Origin: Bacteroidaceae bacterium
Lineage (GTDB): Bacteria > Bacteroidota > Bacteroidia > Bacteroidales > Bacteroidaceae
Reading direction: 5' to 3'
DNA: 50,917 bases
Assembly (NCBI GenBank): GCA_017615835.1
Contig: JAFZZI010000017.1
Coordinates: forward strand, 1 to 50,917
Within the stretch, counting starts at the first letter, position 1, and each line of letters begins with the position of its first letter. The translations under genes and the position numbers were made by a program. Below, piece after piece: positions 41,706 to 50,020 of the stretch. The notes below the pieces were generated by a model that saw only the letters and a program-made list of their open reading frames with translations, did no database searches and was not told where the DNA came from.

Positions 41706-41759
41706 AGCCGAGGAAAGCGTAATTTCTCGGCTTCTGTTTCTTTCGTGAGGGAACAGAAG
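41706..41759 (+). terminator. Two mutually exclusive hairpins after DUF2851 gene
   Basis: AGCCGAG (41706-41712) pairs with CTCGGCT (41726-41732), and CTTCTGTT (41731-41738) pairs with AACAGAAG (41752-41759). They share bases 41731-41732. The first is followed by TCTGTTTCTTTC, a weak terminator tract. Confidence 0.6.
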
Positions 41760-41801
41760 CGAAAATATTGTAAAATTGATTAATTTTTGTACTGAATTGT
41801 C

Positions 41802-41963
41802 CTACTCTTTCTTTGAATAGAGATAGCCACTATATATCATTAAAACTAATCCTAAAATAATTCCAAACCATGCTTGCAAATTACATGGTAACAGAGCCAA
41901 TATCCCCGATACCAAGAGGGGAGTCCCAAAACTCCAGATAAAAATTGCATTCTTTTTGTTCAT
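41802..41963 (-). CDS. 53-aa two-helix membrane protein
   Basis: From the ATG at 41963: MNKKNAIFIWSFGTPLLVSG then ILALLPCNLQAWFGIILGLV and LMIYSGYLYSKKE. Two hydrophobic helices with a basic start and charged end make a convincing small inner-membrane protein. It is alone on the minus strand between the DUF2851 gene and the AbiE pair. No family recognised; similar tiny proteins can be toxins or stress peptides, but nothing here shows it. Confidence 0.55.
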   Translation of the reverse strand: MNKKNAIFIWSFGTPLLVSGILALLPCNLQAWFGIILGLVLMIYSGYLYSKKE

Positions 41964-42187
41964 AACTTCATTTTTAATCGAAAATTCCCAGTTACGCTGG
42001 TTCGTGTTTGCAAAAATAGAATATGAGAGTCAAATAACCAAGAAAAATGATAATATTCTCTTGATTTAACATATTCAAGACGTATTTTTAGTAATTTAGA
42101 ATAAAAACCTCCCAACTCTTTTTTACAAAAGAACTATATTGATAAAAATGCTTTTTCTATTAAAGAGTGTTAAATAGCTGAATTCTT

Positions 42188-42231
42188 GTTCGGTTTTCTG
42201 CGCAGTTTACCGAACATTTTTATTATCTTTG
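42188..42231 (+). promoter_or_regulatory. AbiE operon promoter with nested palindromic operator
   Basis: GTTCGGT (42188-42194) and ACCGAAC (42209-42215) are inverted repeats enclosing the 8-bp palindrome CTGCGCAG (42198-42205); TTT flanks each side, so the 28 bp are symmetric except for those triplets. The -7 box TATCTTTG follows at 42224-42231. AbiEi proteins are known to repress their own operon through inverted repeats, so this is the probable binding site. Confidence 0.75.
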
Positions 42232-42257
42232 TCGCTGATTATACAATAGATTCATTT

Positions 42258-42983
42258 ATGATTGTATCGAATGAGATAGAAAAAAGAGTGCAAGGGATGA
42301 ATATTGATCAGGTATTTTCCATTGCTGATTTGGGCTTTCCTGCCGATTGTTATGATAACGTACGGATTAAACTCAGCCGGATGGCAGCACAAGGTCTGAT
42401 AGTAAAAGCAGGTAAAGGCCGATACTACAAACCGCGCCAAACGGTATTCGGTTCACTACAGCCGAGTAGGGAAGAAATAGTAAAGGACTTGCTCGTTAAG
42501 GACGGTAAAGTTTCTGGCTATCTTACAGGCTATGCTATCTGGAACAAGATGGGACTGACAACCCAAATACCAAACATTATTGAGATTGGAAGCAACATTC
42601 ACCGCAACAAGACAAAACGGGGTGTTTATACCATCCGTTTTGTCCTCCAGCCAAACAACATTACCCGTCCCAACATTCCACTGTTGCAGATTTTGGATGC
42701 CATAAAGTCAGTAAAGTTTATACCAGACACAACCATTGGCGAATCTATATTAAGGCTTTCAGTTATAATTGGTAACCTTTTAGAGAAAGACATCACTCTC
42801 TTGGCAACGCTTGCATTGAAATACCCGCCACAAACGAGGGCTATCATTGGGGGAATACTCGAAACCAAAGGCTATGATGAATCAGCGATGAAGCTTCATC
42901 GAACACTCAACCCTATGACTATATATAAAATAGGTATATCAGAAGACGTACTCCCCAATCATAAATACTGGAATATCGTATGA
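42258..42983 (+). CDS. abiEi: AbiEi-like antitoxin/repressor (DUF6088)
   Basis: 241 aa from the ATG at 42258 (MIVSNEIEKRVQGMNIDQVF). The N-terminal winged helix is IDQVFSIADLGFPADCYDNV then RIKLSRMAAQGLIVKAGKGR and YYKP, as in AbiEi/DUF6088 antitoxins; the rest is the C-terminal domain (SGYLTGYAIWNKMGLTTQIP). It should bind the operator upstream and counteract AbiEii. It overlaps the toxin gene by 4 bp (ATGA), the usual arrangement. It provides phage-induced growth arrest and stabilises the mobile element. Confidence 0.82.
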   Translation: MIVSNEIEKRVQGMNIDQVFSIADLGFPADCYDNVRIKLSRMAAQGLIVKAGKGRYYKPRQTVFGSLQPSREEIVKDLLVKDGKVSGYLTGYAIWNKMGLTTQIPNIIEIGSNIHRNKTKRGVYTIRFVLQPNNITRPNIPLLQILDAIKSVKFIPDTTIGESILRLSVIIGNLLEKDITLLATLALKYPPQTRAIIGGILETKGYDESAMKLHRTLNPMTIYKIGISEDVLPNHKYWNIV

Positions 42984-43957
42984 AATTACATGAGAACAGA
43001 CAACTTTTTGCCGATGCTGTAAGAATGACGGCAGAGACAATGGGCATAGCCCCTGAATTTGTAGAGAAGGACTACTGGATTTGCCTGATATTACAAAAAC
43101 TGTCACGACATCCCAACTCTGATTGTATCGTATGGAAAGGTGGGACCTCACTATCAAAGGCATATTCTCTTATTCAGCGTTTCTCCTCCGATGTCGATTT
43201 TGCCGTCATTGCTGAAGGACTAAGCCAAAATCAACTCAAAAAACTGGTGACACGCATTGGCAAAGAAACAACCGAAGATCTGACAGAAAAAGAGGTTGAA
43301 GGCCAGACACATAAGAGTACTCGTTATCGTAAGACCTACCATCAATATGATAGTATCATTGCAGAACGTAATGCTCGTTATAAATTTCTGGGTAACCATG
43401 TTGTTGTGGAAATCAATACCTATGGAAATCCATTCCCCTATGTAAGAAAGGAAATCTACCCATTCATTACCGATATGATGGCTCAACGGGGACTTAATGA
43501 TATTATCCACGAAATGGATATGGAGCCTTTCACGCTAAATGTCCTTGATAAGCGACGCACCTTGTGCGAAAAAGTCGTTTCACTTCTTCGTTTCTCCTTT
43601 GAGGACGATCCCATACAGGGATTATCTGCCAAAATTCGCCATTTCTATGACCTACATTTCCTGACGCATGACCCTGAATGTATGGAATACCTGAAGGCAG
43701 AGTTTACCCAAAATCTTCTCGACCTGATTGAACATGACAAACGTGAATACGACCGTCCACCATTATGGCGTGATGCAGACCTTCGTACTTCAGTCCTGTT
43801 CACCGATTTCGATAATCTTTGGCAGAAGTTATCACCACTGTATCAAACAGAAGTCGGTGCATTGTCATACAGTGTTATTCCCGACAAAGAAATCATAGCA
43901 GAATCTATAAAAAACTTGCTATTCCATGTGATCAATATTCTTAAAAATAAAATGTAG
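42980..43957 (+). CDS. abiEii: AbiEii-family nucleotidyltransferase toxin
   Basis: 325 aa. Diagnostic motifs: FVEKDYWICLILQKL, then CIVWKGGTSLSKAYSLI and RFSSDVDFAVI (the GGTS...D-x-D nucleotidyltransferase core, residues about 52-76), and a helical C-terminal half with KRRTLCEKVVSLLRFSFEDD followed by KIRHFYDLHFL. Family members are type IV toxins; some relatives transfer pyrimidine nucleotides to tRNA acceptor ends and stop translation when phage infect. All core residues visible by eye are present. Its stop is within the terminator stem. Confidence 0.85.
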   Translation: MKLHENRQLFADAVRMTAETMGIAPEFVEKDYWICLILQKLSRHPNSDCIVWKGGTSLSKAYSLIQRFSSDVDFAVIAEGLSQNQLKKLVTRIGKETTEDLTEKEVEGQTHKSTRYRKTYHQYDSIIAERNARYKFLGNHVVVEINTYGNPFPYVRKEIYPFITDMMAQRGLNDIIHEMDMEPFTLNVLDKRRTLCEKVVSLLRFSFEDDPIQGLSAKIRHFYDLHFLTHDPECMEYLKAEFTQNLLDLIEHDKREYDRPPLWRDADLRTSVLFTDFDNLWQKLSPLYQTEVGALSYSVIPDKEIIAESIKNLLFHVINILKNKM

Positions 43958-43984
43958 CCTGATGAATAATTACACATCAGGCTA
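43955..43984 (+). terminator. AbiE operon terminator
   Basis: Perfect 10-bp arms TAGCCTGATG and CATCAGGCTA around 10 nt; the left arm begins with the abiEii stop codon. TTTCGTTATTTTTGG follows. Confidence 0.8.
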
Positions 43985-44050
43985 CTCATATAGTGTTTCG
44001 TTATTTTTGGTGGAGGGGAATAACATACTCATTTGTTGAACTCAGTATCT

Positions 44051-44296
44051 CTACATTGTCTCCATTTCCCTCAACATTTTGAAAGGTCTCACCATAATAT
44101 TATTGTTCCGATACGTGTTTTCAAGTTTTACCATAACCATTGATTTTTGATTGTTTATAAATAATTTAATCATCATTCTCAGTATAGCAGATGTGACTTG
44201 GAAACTCACAGGTAATACAGGCTCAACAATTTCAATTAACGAGCATATCCATTGATAGGTCAATTTCTTTGTTGCAAATTCTGTGCCAGACTCCAA
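44051..44296 (-). CDS. Doubtful small protein after the tra operon
   Basis: 81 aa on the minus strand, 20 bp after the lysozyme gene: ICSLIEIVEPVLPVSFQVTS then AILRMMIKLFINNQKSMVMV. The amphipathic composition looks protein-like and the operon direction fits, but no family, Shine-Dalgarno-like signal or motif supports it. It may be a decayed tra-region gene. Confidence 0.35.
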   Translation of the reverse strand: MESGTEFATKKLTYQWICSLIEIVEPVLPVSFQVTSAILRMMIKLFINNQKSMVMVKLENTYRNNNIMVRPFKMLREMETM

Positions 44297-44316
44297 TCTC
44301 TAGACAAATTGTCATA

Positions 44317-44832
44317 TTAAAGTGAAAAGAACAGGTCAAACTCTATTTGCCTACGGAACTTGATGGACTTCACTTGTCGGCCATGCCATCGGCAGAAGGC
44401 TATGTAGTCATTGTAGATGTTCCTGTCGCCACGTTCTATCTTTCGCAGTAGTCGGCTTTTCGGACGTTTGGAGGTTCCGAGGATGGCGTATGGCCCGACA
44501 TTGTAAGCCAGTACCGAGAGCAGTAGCGCATCCTTGCCGTAGCCACGGAACAGGTAGATGTTTCGCATCAGGTCGAGACGGAGCAGTAAGTCACCCTGTT
44601 TTTTAGTAAGAGTCCTTGCTGAATAGCGTTCACCCTTCTGAAGCTGATGGCCATAGCCGACATAGGGATAGTTTTTGACAGTGTGCCAGCCCTCGAAGTG
44701 CTTGATACAGGCGACGGCCATTTCAAACTGCTTTTCCGTGTATGGCAAACTGTTATGCCTTGGTGTTGCCCTCGCGTAGCCTACCGAGCAGAGGCACAGC
44801 AGTGATAGTAACTTAATCCTTGTCTTCATCAT
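44317..44832 (-). CDS. Conjugation-associated lysozyme (GH24-like)
   Basis: 171 aa. A signal peptide (MMKTRIKLLSLLCLCSVGYA) leads to the periplasm. The catalytic region is IKHFEGWHTVKNYPYVGYGH followed by QLQKGE, with the Glu of the GH24 motif (about residue 47) and the YxGYGH element; LLLSVLAYNVGPYAILGT follows as in T4-type lysozymes. It should open the peptidoglycan locally for assembly of the mating channel. It overlaps traQ upstream by 20 bp and is the last confident gene of the transfer operon. Confidence 0.85.
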   Translation of the reverse strand: MMKTRIKLLSLLCLCSVGYARATPRHNSLPYTEKQFEMAVACIKHFEGWHTVKNYPYVGYGHQLQKGERYSARTLTKKQGDLLLRLDLMRNIYLFRGYGKDALLLSVLAYNVGPYAILGTSKRPKSRLLRKIERGDRNIYNDYIAFCRWHGRQVKSIKFRRQIEFDLFFSL

Positions 44833-45259
44833 CCTTCTTGTTCTCGTTGTTGAAATTGAACGTCAGCGTCTGGCTGTTGCCGTTGGAATCCTCAATGACT
44901 ACGATGAACTTATGCGCATCCGTACTGGCCGAGGTGTAATAGAGCCGGAAGGTCTCGTTCTCCAGCAGGTAGCGGTCGTTGGGCAGGAGTACCGTGCCGT
45001 TCTCCATGCGAAGCGAACCCGTGCCGTCGTAGAGGAACCAACGGATGGTATAGAGCGTATTTTTGTAGTCGCCCTCCTTCGCTAAGTGGCAGCGGATTTC
45101 CACCGTCTGCCCTCGCAGCACCTTCGTCGGTACGGGCATCACCTCCACCTCAAACGGGTAGTTCGTCTGAATGTCCAGATCATCCTCGCAGGAAGTAAAA
45201 CCCACCAGTGCGGCCATCATCGTGGCGCATATCATCACTTTTTTCAATAGTCTCTTCAT
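44813..45259 (-). CDS. traQ: Conjugative transposon protein TraQ (DUF3872)
   Basis: 148 aa. The signal/lipoprotein-type N terminus MKRLLKKVMICATMMAALVG ends in FTSC, with a Cys fitting a lipobox, then EDDLDIQTNYPFEVEVMPVP and a beta-sandwich; the highly charged end is NNENKKDDEDKD. Fits the DUF3872/TraQ family of CTnDOT-type elements by size, position and lipoprotein signal. Probably anchored in the outer membrane as part of or beside the mating apparatus; its precise role is unknown. It overlaps traP by 4 bp and the lysozyme by 20 bp. Confidence 0.8.
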   Translation of the reverse strand: MKRLLKKVMICATMMAALVGFTSCEDDLDIQTNYPFEVEVMPVPTKVLRGQTVEIRCHLAKEGDYKNTLYTIRWFLYDGTGSLRMENGTVLLPNDRYLLENETFRLYYTSASTDAHKFIVVIEDSNGNSQTLTFNFNNENKKDDEDKD

Positions 45260-46137
45260 AATTTCAGTTTCGATTTTGTTTGTTGTTTGTTCGTTAATTG
45301 CTGTTGCAGGTATTCGTTCACGTCCTTGCAGGGACGGAAAACGACGGAGAAGTCCTTCACTCTGTCACCGTATCGTTTTTGCAGGGCAGCGAGGCATTTC
45401 TTTCCGGCATCGTCATTGTCGAGCCAGCATTTTATCAGTTCATAATTGTCTAAATGCTTGTACGCCTTTTCCTTGTTGGCTACAGAGTTCAATACAAGAT
45501 TGTCCTCCGTCCTACCATATCCCAACGTCAAGCCTGAGAGATAATCAATGAATCCCTCATAGACGTTGACCGTAGCCGAGCCGTGCCTGATGAGCGACAC
45601 TGCCTTTGGCGGGATGCTGCCCTTGAAGAACCTGTTGCGAATCTCGTAGCCGCCGTCCTCATTGGGGAATCCGACGGCAAAATAGCTCTTGTCGTGCAGC
45701 CTGTAGTGAATCTCCACGCAGTTCGCCGATGCGATGTCCGAGGGTATGCCCCTCTCCCGAAGGTAGGCCAGCAGTGCCGGATGTCCCAACGGTTTCACCT
45801 CCACGTCCGTGAATTGAGGCACCGCTGGCTTTGGCTCATACTTCGGAGGCTCTGACCGTTCTATCGGATTGTTCGTCACCTCGCCGATATACCTCGCCTG
45901 TGCCATGAAGTCGCTGGAGTTGATCATCAGCCCCGCCAGCGTAAAAATGTCACCGCCGACACCCGCCCCGAAGTCATTGAAGATGTTCTTCTCCGTATTC
46001 ACACAGAACGACGGGGTGCTGTCCGAGCGATATGGCGCATGGAACCACACTTCCTTGCCCCGCTTCTTCGTTGACTTGCAGCCGAGTCGGTGCATGAAGT
46101 CCGTGATAGGCATATCCCGTATTTCCTCTATCGTCAT
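45256..46137 (-). CDS. traP: Conjugative DNA primase TraP (CHC2 zinc finger, Toprim)
   Basis: 293 aa. The N-terminal DnaG-like zinc-finger region has a Cys at GCKSTKKRGKEVWFHAPYRS and SFCVNTEKNIFNDFGAGVGG (the CHC2 set is partly altered). The Toprim-like domain has YEGFIDYLSGLTLGYG (Glu) and CWLDNDDAGKKCLAAL (D-x-D), followed by VVFRPCKDVNEYLQQ. It may prime complementary-strand synthesis in the recipient, as other conjugative primases do. It lies between traO (6 bp) and traQ (4-bp overlap). Confidence 0.85.
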   Translation of the reverse strand: MTIEEIRDMPITDFMHRLGCKSTKKRGKEVWFHAPYRSDSTPSFCVNTEKNIFNDFGAGVGGDIFTLAGLMINSSDFMAQARYIGEVTNNPIERSEPPKYEPKPAVPQFTDVEVKPLGHPALLAYLRERGIPSDIASANCVEIHYRLHDKSYFAVGFPNEDGGYEIRNRFFKGSIPPKAVSLIRHGSATVNVYEGFIDYLSGLTLGYGRTEDNLVLNSVANKEKAYKHLDNYELIKCWLDNDDAGKKCLAALQKRYGDRVKDFSVVFRPCKDVNEYLQQQLTNKQQTKSKLKL

Positions 46138-46143
46138 GGCCCG

Positions 46144-46707
46144 TCAGTTGATTATCAGTTTCAGCCCCACGCCGTACAGCGTATGGAAATGCCCCGTGTC
46201 ATTTCCCCACAGGCAGCGTTCACGAACACTGCCAGTCAGCGCCAGACGGTCTGACAGATACACCTCAATGTTCAGCGTCAGCGCACCGCCATAGACGAAA
46301 GCATCCCTGTCCTGTAATGTGGCACCGTCAGGCAGCAGCGTCTTACCCCAATTCACACTCTCGTACCCGGCCAGTGCCGACACACCGCCATATATAAACA
46401 AGGTCTTACTGGCATCCGTGAGCAACTTCTGATAGTAACCGCCCTCCGCCGTGAACTGAGCGACGGGAATGGTCGTGTCCTCATCGTAGCCGTATTCACG
46501 CTGCAGGTACTCGCCGCCGAACACCCACTTGCTGCCGTTCTTCGTGTAGGTGGACAGCGCCACGCCGCCACTGAAGGCTGCACTCAACGGCTTACCGTCC
46601 ACGAAAGCACCGCTAACCTCAATGCCCTGCATCTTGGGCAGACATCGCTGTGCGGAGGCTTGCCCCATAGTCAGGGCAAGCACTCCAATCATCAATAGTT
46701 TCTTCAT
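46144..46707 (-). CDS. traO: Conjugative transposon protein TraO
   Basis: 187 aa. Signal peptide MKKLLMIGVLALTMGQASAQ, then alternating amphipathic strands with aromatic residues (GGEYLQREYGYDEDTTIPVA, TLFIYGGVSALAGYESVNWG, GALTLNIEVYLSDRLALTGS), the style of an outer-membrane beta-barrel. In CTnDOT-type systems TraO is essential for mating and is thought to be in the outer membrane. The position between traN and traP agrees. There is no resemblance to VirB proteins at sequence level. Confidence 0.85.
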   Translation of the reverse strand: MKKLLMIGVLALTMGQASAQRCLPKMQGIEVSGAFVDGKPLSAAFSGGVALSTYTKNGSKWVFGGEYLQREYGYDEDTTIPVAQFTAEGGYYQKLLTDASKTLFIYGGVSALAGYESVNWGKTLLPDGATLQDRDAFVYGGALTLNIEVYLSDRLALTGSVRERCLWGNDTGHFHTLYGVGLKLIIN

Positions 46708-46732
46708 CTTTTGTTCCTTTTTTGTTCCGTTT

Positions 46733-47668
46733 CTATTTCACTTTGAGTTCGCTGATTAACTTCGCACGTATCAGATCCGAGTTCTCAATGACGAACTGCT
46801 GATTACGCCCGCCGTTCTTCTCCGCCAGTTCCACTACCAGGCACTTGTCATCGGGCAGCGTAAACTTATCCATCGTCCACACCGTGCGCTCCGACGAGTT
46901 GCCCGATACGTTCAGCACAAAGTTCTGTGTACGCAGGGGCTGGATCACCTGCTCCTGAATGGCCGTGCGCTTCACCACCTTCTTATCCACAATCTTCCAT
47001 GTCACGTAGTCCACGTCGAACGGCACATTGCTGGAGTTCTTGATTTCCGTGTGGAAGTACAGCAGCCCGTTGTGCGTATAGATGCCCTTCAGCAAGAAGC
47101 GGATGCCGAAGCCCTTGCTGCCGATGTGTTTTACTATTCGCTCGTTCTGCTTCCAGATGCTCTTCATTACCAACCGCACCAGTACGGGACTCTCCGAGCC
47201 GAGTTCCTTCAGATAGATGTCCATCGAGTTATTGGGCCTGTTCACTGCCGAACCGTCGTGGATGAAGTCCTTCATCTCGATGTTCAGTTTGTCCGGCTCC
47301 TTGGCATACTTCACGTTAAAGGCATAAAAACTGCCGTCCTCCGTGATGACGCTCATGTTCGTCTCGCCCTTGAGCCAACGCTTGGTGGCCTTTACTCGGA
47401 TGACATTCTCCGCCCCGTCAGCCTTGCCCGCCATGATGTTTGCCGACCCCAAATCAACGTAGGTCACGGAGGCAGGGAAGATAATATGCACGGTCTTGTC
47501 GAAGGTCACCTGCAATCCGTGAGGCGGAATCATGCGGTCGTAGGTAATACTGCGCGTCAGCCCCTGATACAAGTCGCCGTCCTGTGGCAGTGTCGTTTCC
47601 TGTGCGCTCACTGCGCTTGCGCCCACCATCAGGGCGCAAGCCATCATCAATACTTTCTTCATTCTCAT
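46733..47668 (-). CDS. traN: Conjugative transposon protein TraN (VirB9-like)
   Basis: 311 aa from the ATG at 47668 (MRMKKVLMMACALMVGASAV, cleavage after SAQ); frame-open codons upstream of it are not needed. The sequence has two beta-rich halves (ITYDRMIPPHGLQVTFDKTV then HIIFPASVTYVDLGSANIMA; and NGLLYFHTEIKNSSNVPFDV), the pattern of VirB9/CagX proteins that form the outer-membrane core complex with TraM. Co-transcribed with traM (gap 33 bp) and traO (25 bp). Probably periplasmic and outer-membrane associated. Confidence 0.87.
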   Translation of the reverse strand: MRMKKVLMMACALMVGASAVSAQETTLPQDGDLYQGLTRSITYDRMIPPHGLQVTFDKTVHIIFPASVTYVDLGSANIMAGKADGAENVIRVKATKRWLKGETNMSVITEDGSFYAFNVKYAKEPDKLNIEMKDFIHDGSAVNRPNNSMDIYLKELGSESPVLVRLVMKSIWKQNERIVKHIGSKGFGIRFLLKGIYTHNGLLYFHTEIKNSSNVPFDVDYVTWKIVDKKVVKRTAIQEQVIQPLRTQNFVLNVSGNSSERTVWTMDKFTLPDDKCLVVELAEKNGGRNQQFVIENSDLIRAKLISELKVK

Positions 47669-47701
47669 TGTCGTTTGTCTGTTTGTTAATTGGTTATACA
47701 C

Positions 47702-49078
47702 TTATTTTTCCTTCTGGTAGAGCAGCACCTGATACCCGGCCTTCAGATGCACCTTTACGGTTCGCATCTTCTTTGCCACATACTGGCTCGTCCCCTGAAT
47801 CAGTCCCTTGCCAACGTCAGAGACCAGTTGCGCCTTGGCATCCGACGAGATATTGATGCTGCTGCCCATCGACCCGCCCATGTTGGCGGCAACCTCCTTG
47901 GCGGCACTCACCTCCATCGAGTTGGGAATGAAGATACCCTCCTGTCCGTCCGTGTCATACACCGAGAGTTCCACGGGAATGATCATCCTGCCGTTCTCTA
48001 TTGAGGTAATGGTGATGCAGAGCCGTTCGCCCTGGATCTTCGTCGAGCCGACCACGATAGAGTTCTTCGGGATGATGCGCTCGTCCACCGCCATCGGTTC
48101 CAAAAGCCGGAGTCTCACCGTCTGCCCGTCAGTCACGGTCTGGTAGCCATAGACCGATGCCGAAATGGTGTTCTTGCGACTGACACCGCCACCCGAACCT
48201 ACCGCAGTATTGAATGAGTTGAAGGCAAAACCGCCATCGTCATCCTCACTGTCATACACCTGATTGCTCAGTGCCGAGACCACCGTCTTTGCCACCTGCT
48301 GCACGGGCGAGACCTTGCGCTTCTTTCCCTGCTGGTCCGAAGTTCCCTGTTCGCCTGCTCCTGCGTATGCAACCTGACCGTTTCCAACCTGTGCCGCTGG
48401 CATATACTTGGCAGCGAGTTGATAGGACTTTTCCATCAGTGCCATTTGGTCATCTACGGTGTTGTTAGCCAAGGTCTGAGAGGATAGTTTCTGCTCCAGT
48501 TCCGCTATGCGGTTCTTCAGTTCCTCGTTGGCAGCATCGCCCGAGGGCTGGTAGAAACTGCCGAGCGTCTGGCTCAGTTCGTTGCATGCTGCCGCCGACT
48601 GCTGCACCCTCTGCTTGGCTGGCGACACCTCTTCGTCCTTGTGTTCAGCTTTTGCCATCAGGTTCATGTCGTCAGTCACTGCGACGGAATCCGTCTCACT
48701 CACCGAGTACGCCCCCAGGTCGTGCCGTGCCTGCTGGTTTTTCTTCACGCCGTCCATCTCGTAGGCTTTGCTCTTGTCGGCAATGCCAGTGCTGCCCTTG
48801 TCAGCGTCAGGCATCTCGGTATTGAAACCGCTTCTGCCCACCGCATCGTCACTACCGCCTCCCAGAGAGCTGAACAGCCAGAGCACGATGACCACCATGC
48901 CGATGACGGCAGCACCGAGCACCATCATCTTGTTACGCTTCAGTTTCTCTTCTTCCGTCAGTTCCTTCCTAGGCTTCGGTTCCTGCTTCTGACTCTCATT
49001 CTTCTGCCCCTCCGGGGATGAGCTGTCCGAGGCCCCGCCTTGCGACTGCTCCAGTTCCTTCTTTTCTTCCTGTTCCAT
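47702..49078 (-). CDS. traM: Conjugative transposon protein TraM (VirB10-like)
   Basis: 458 aa. A cytosolic charged N terminus (EQEEKKELEQSQGGASDSSS) is followed by one membrane segment (MMVLGAAVIGMVVIVLWLFS, about residues 51-70), a long low-complexity periplasmic linker with Q- and S-rich coils, and a C-terminal beta-barrel-type domain (TVRLRLLEPMAVDERIIPKN; IVVGSTKIQGERLCITITSI), the hallmark of VirB10/TrbI. It spans the envelope and links the inner and outer parts of the type IV secretion channel. Its 5' end overlaps traL by 83 bp in another frame. Confidence 0.88.
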   Translation of the reverse strand: MEQEEKKELEQSQGGASDSSSPEGQKNESQKQEPKPRKELTEEEKLKRNKMMVLGAAVIGMVVIVLWLFSSLGGGSDDAVGRSGFNTEMPDADKGSTGIADKSKAYEMDGVKKNQQARHDLGAYSVSETDSVAVTDDMNLMAKAEHKDEEVSPAKQRVQQSAAACNELSQTLGSFYQPSGDAANEELKNRIAELEQKLSSQTLANNTVDDQMALMEKSYQLAAKYMPAAQVGNGQVAYAGAGEQGTSDQQGKKRKVSPVQQVAKTVVSALSNQVYDSEDDDGGFAFNSFNTAVGSGGGVSRKNTISASVYGYQTVTDGQTVRLRLLEPMAVDERIIPKNSIVVGSTKIQGERLCITITSIENGRMIIPVELSVYDTDGQEGIFIPNSMEVSAAKEVAANMGGSMGSSINISSDAKAQLVSDVGKGLIQGTSQYVAKKMRTVKVHLKAGYQVLLYQKEK

Positions 49079-49358
49079 TTACCATTTCTTTAAGTTGTGA
49101 ATAATCCTGTTTCCCATCCACGATGATGGGACTGTCAATGTGTTCAATCACGATGTTCGTGCTTTCTTTCCTGTCGGCAATGTCTGTCACCGTCTGCCAG
49201 ATGCAGTAGAGGAATAGCACCACGAGGATGCCGAACATCCCGATGACTACGTGCAGCCTCTGCTCAGGCGAGAGCGCATCAAGCCTTTCCCTGATGCCTC
49301 TCACCACATTCTGCCTCACCTCCTTCAGAAAGGAGACTCCCGATTCCACGTCCTTCAT
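48996..49358 (-). CDS. traL: Conjugative transposon protein TraL (DUF3989)
   Basis: 120 aa from the ATG at 49358, chosen because it overlaps the traK stop by 4 bp (ATGA) and yields MKDVESGVSFLKEVRQNVVR. One transmembrane segment VIGMFGILVVLFLYCIWQTV (about residues 37-56) is followed by a short, charged C-terminal tail. TraL-type proteins are small inner-membrane components of Bacteroidales conjugation systems with no proven biochemical role. The unusually long 83-bp overlap with traM suggests coupled translation. Confidence 0.8.
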   Translation of the reverse strand: MKDVESGVSFLKEVRQNVVRGIRERLDALSPEQRLHVVIGMFGILVVLFLYCIWQTVTDIADRKESTNIVIEHIDSPIIVDGKQDYSQLKEMVNGTGRKEGTGAVARRGLGQLIPGGAEE

Positions 49359-49978
49359 TTCTTCACCGTCCTGATGTCCTTGTTCTCGATGATCGTGAAG
49401 TTCCGTATCTGGAAGCCGTTGGGGTTGTCGTCCGAGCGACTGGAGTTCATCAGTCGGCACTCCGTCACCAGCGTCCTCTCCGTCACGTTACTCTCACGGA
49501 TGATCGTCTGCCTTGCGAACGTCCTCACCTGATACGGGTAGCTGTCGAAGTCGCACACCACGCTGTCCACCCTCACCGTCTGGTTGATGTTGCCCGCGAT
49601 GACGCGGTTATAGAATCCCTGTTCCGCGAAGTCGCGGTAGTAGTTGTAGGCACTCTTGTCGGCCATCACCAGTGCACGCTGCACGTTGCTCTCAATGGCG
49701 CTCTTCTCCGGTGCCAGCGTGAAGAAGAGTTCGTGGAAGCGACGCACGTGTTCCCTCGCCTCTGCCGGACGGTTCTGTGAAAGGTCCTGCGAGAGTGCCA
49801 GCATCAGCGACTTGCCGCCGTCGAGCACATAGATTTTCTCCCGCTGCTTCTCCGCGAAGTTGTACGAACTCCACACCGACCACACCGTGACCACCGTACA
49901 CGAGGCCAGGAAGATCATCCCGAACAGCCGAAGCTGCCGGAATGACGATTCGATGTTCCTTAATGACTTGAATTCCAT
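49355..49978 (-). CDS. traK: Conjugative transposon protein TraK (VirB8-like)
   Basis: 207 aa. The short cytosolic N terminus MEFKSLRNIESSFRQLRLFG, a single membrane helix (FGMIFLASCTVVTVWSVWSS, about residues 19-38) and a periplasmic NTF2-like domain (RRFHELFFTLAPEKSAIESN; SAYNYYRDFAEQGFYNRVIA) give the VirB8/TrbF architecture. It should nucleate assembly of the inner-membrane complex. Located between traJ (42 bp) and traL (4-bp overlap). Confidence 0.88.
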   Translation of the reverse strand: MEFKSLRNIESSFRQLRLFGMIFLASCTVVTVWSVWSSYNFAEKQREKIYVLDGGKSLMLALSQDLSQNRPAEAREHVRRFHELFFTLAPEKSAIESNVQRALVMADKSAYNYYRDFAEQGFYNRVIAGNINQTVRVDSVVCDFDSYPYQVRTFARQTIIRESNVTERTLVTECRLMNSSRSDDNPNGFQIRNFTIIENKDIRTVKK

Positions 49979-50020
49979 TTTCTGTTTCTCTCTTTTGTCG
50001 TTACTGTTTTCTGTTACACA

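Noticed and set aside
44051-44296. Treating the 81-codon frame as a firm tra gene
   Set aside because: The right strand and position but no recognisable family; kept only as a low-confidence entry.
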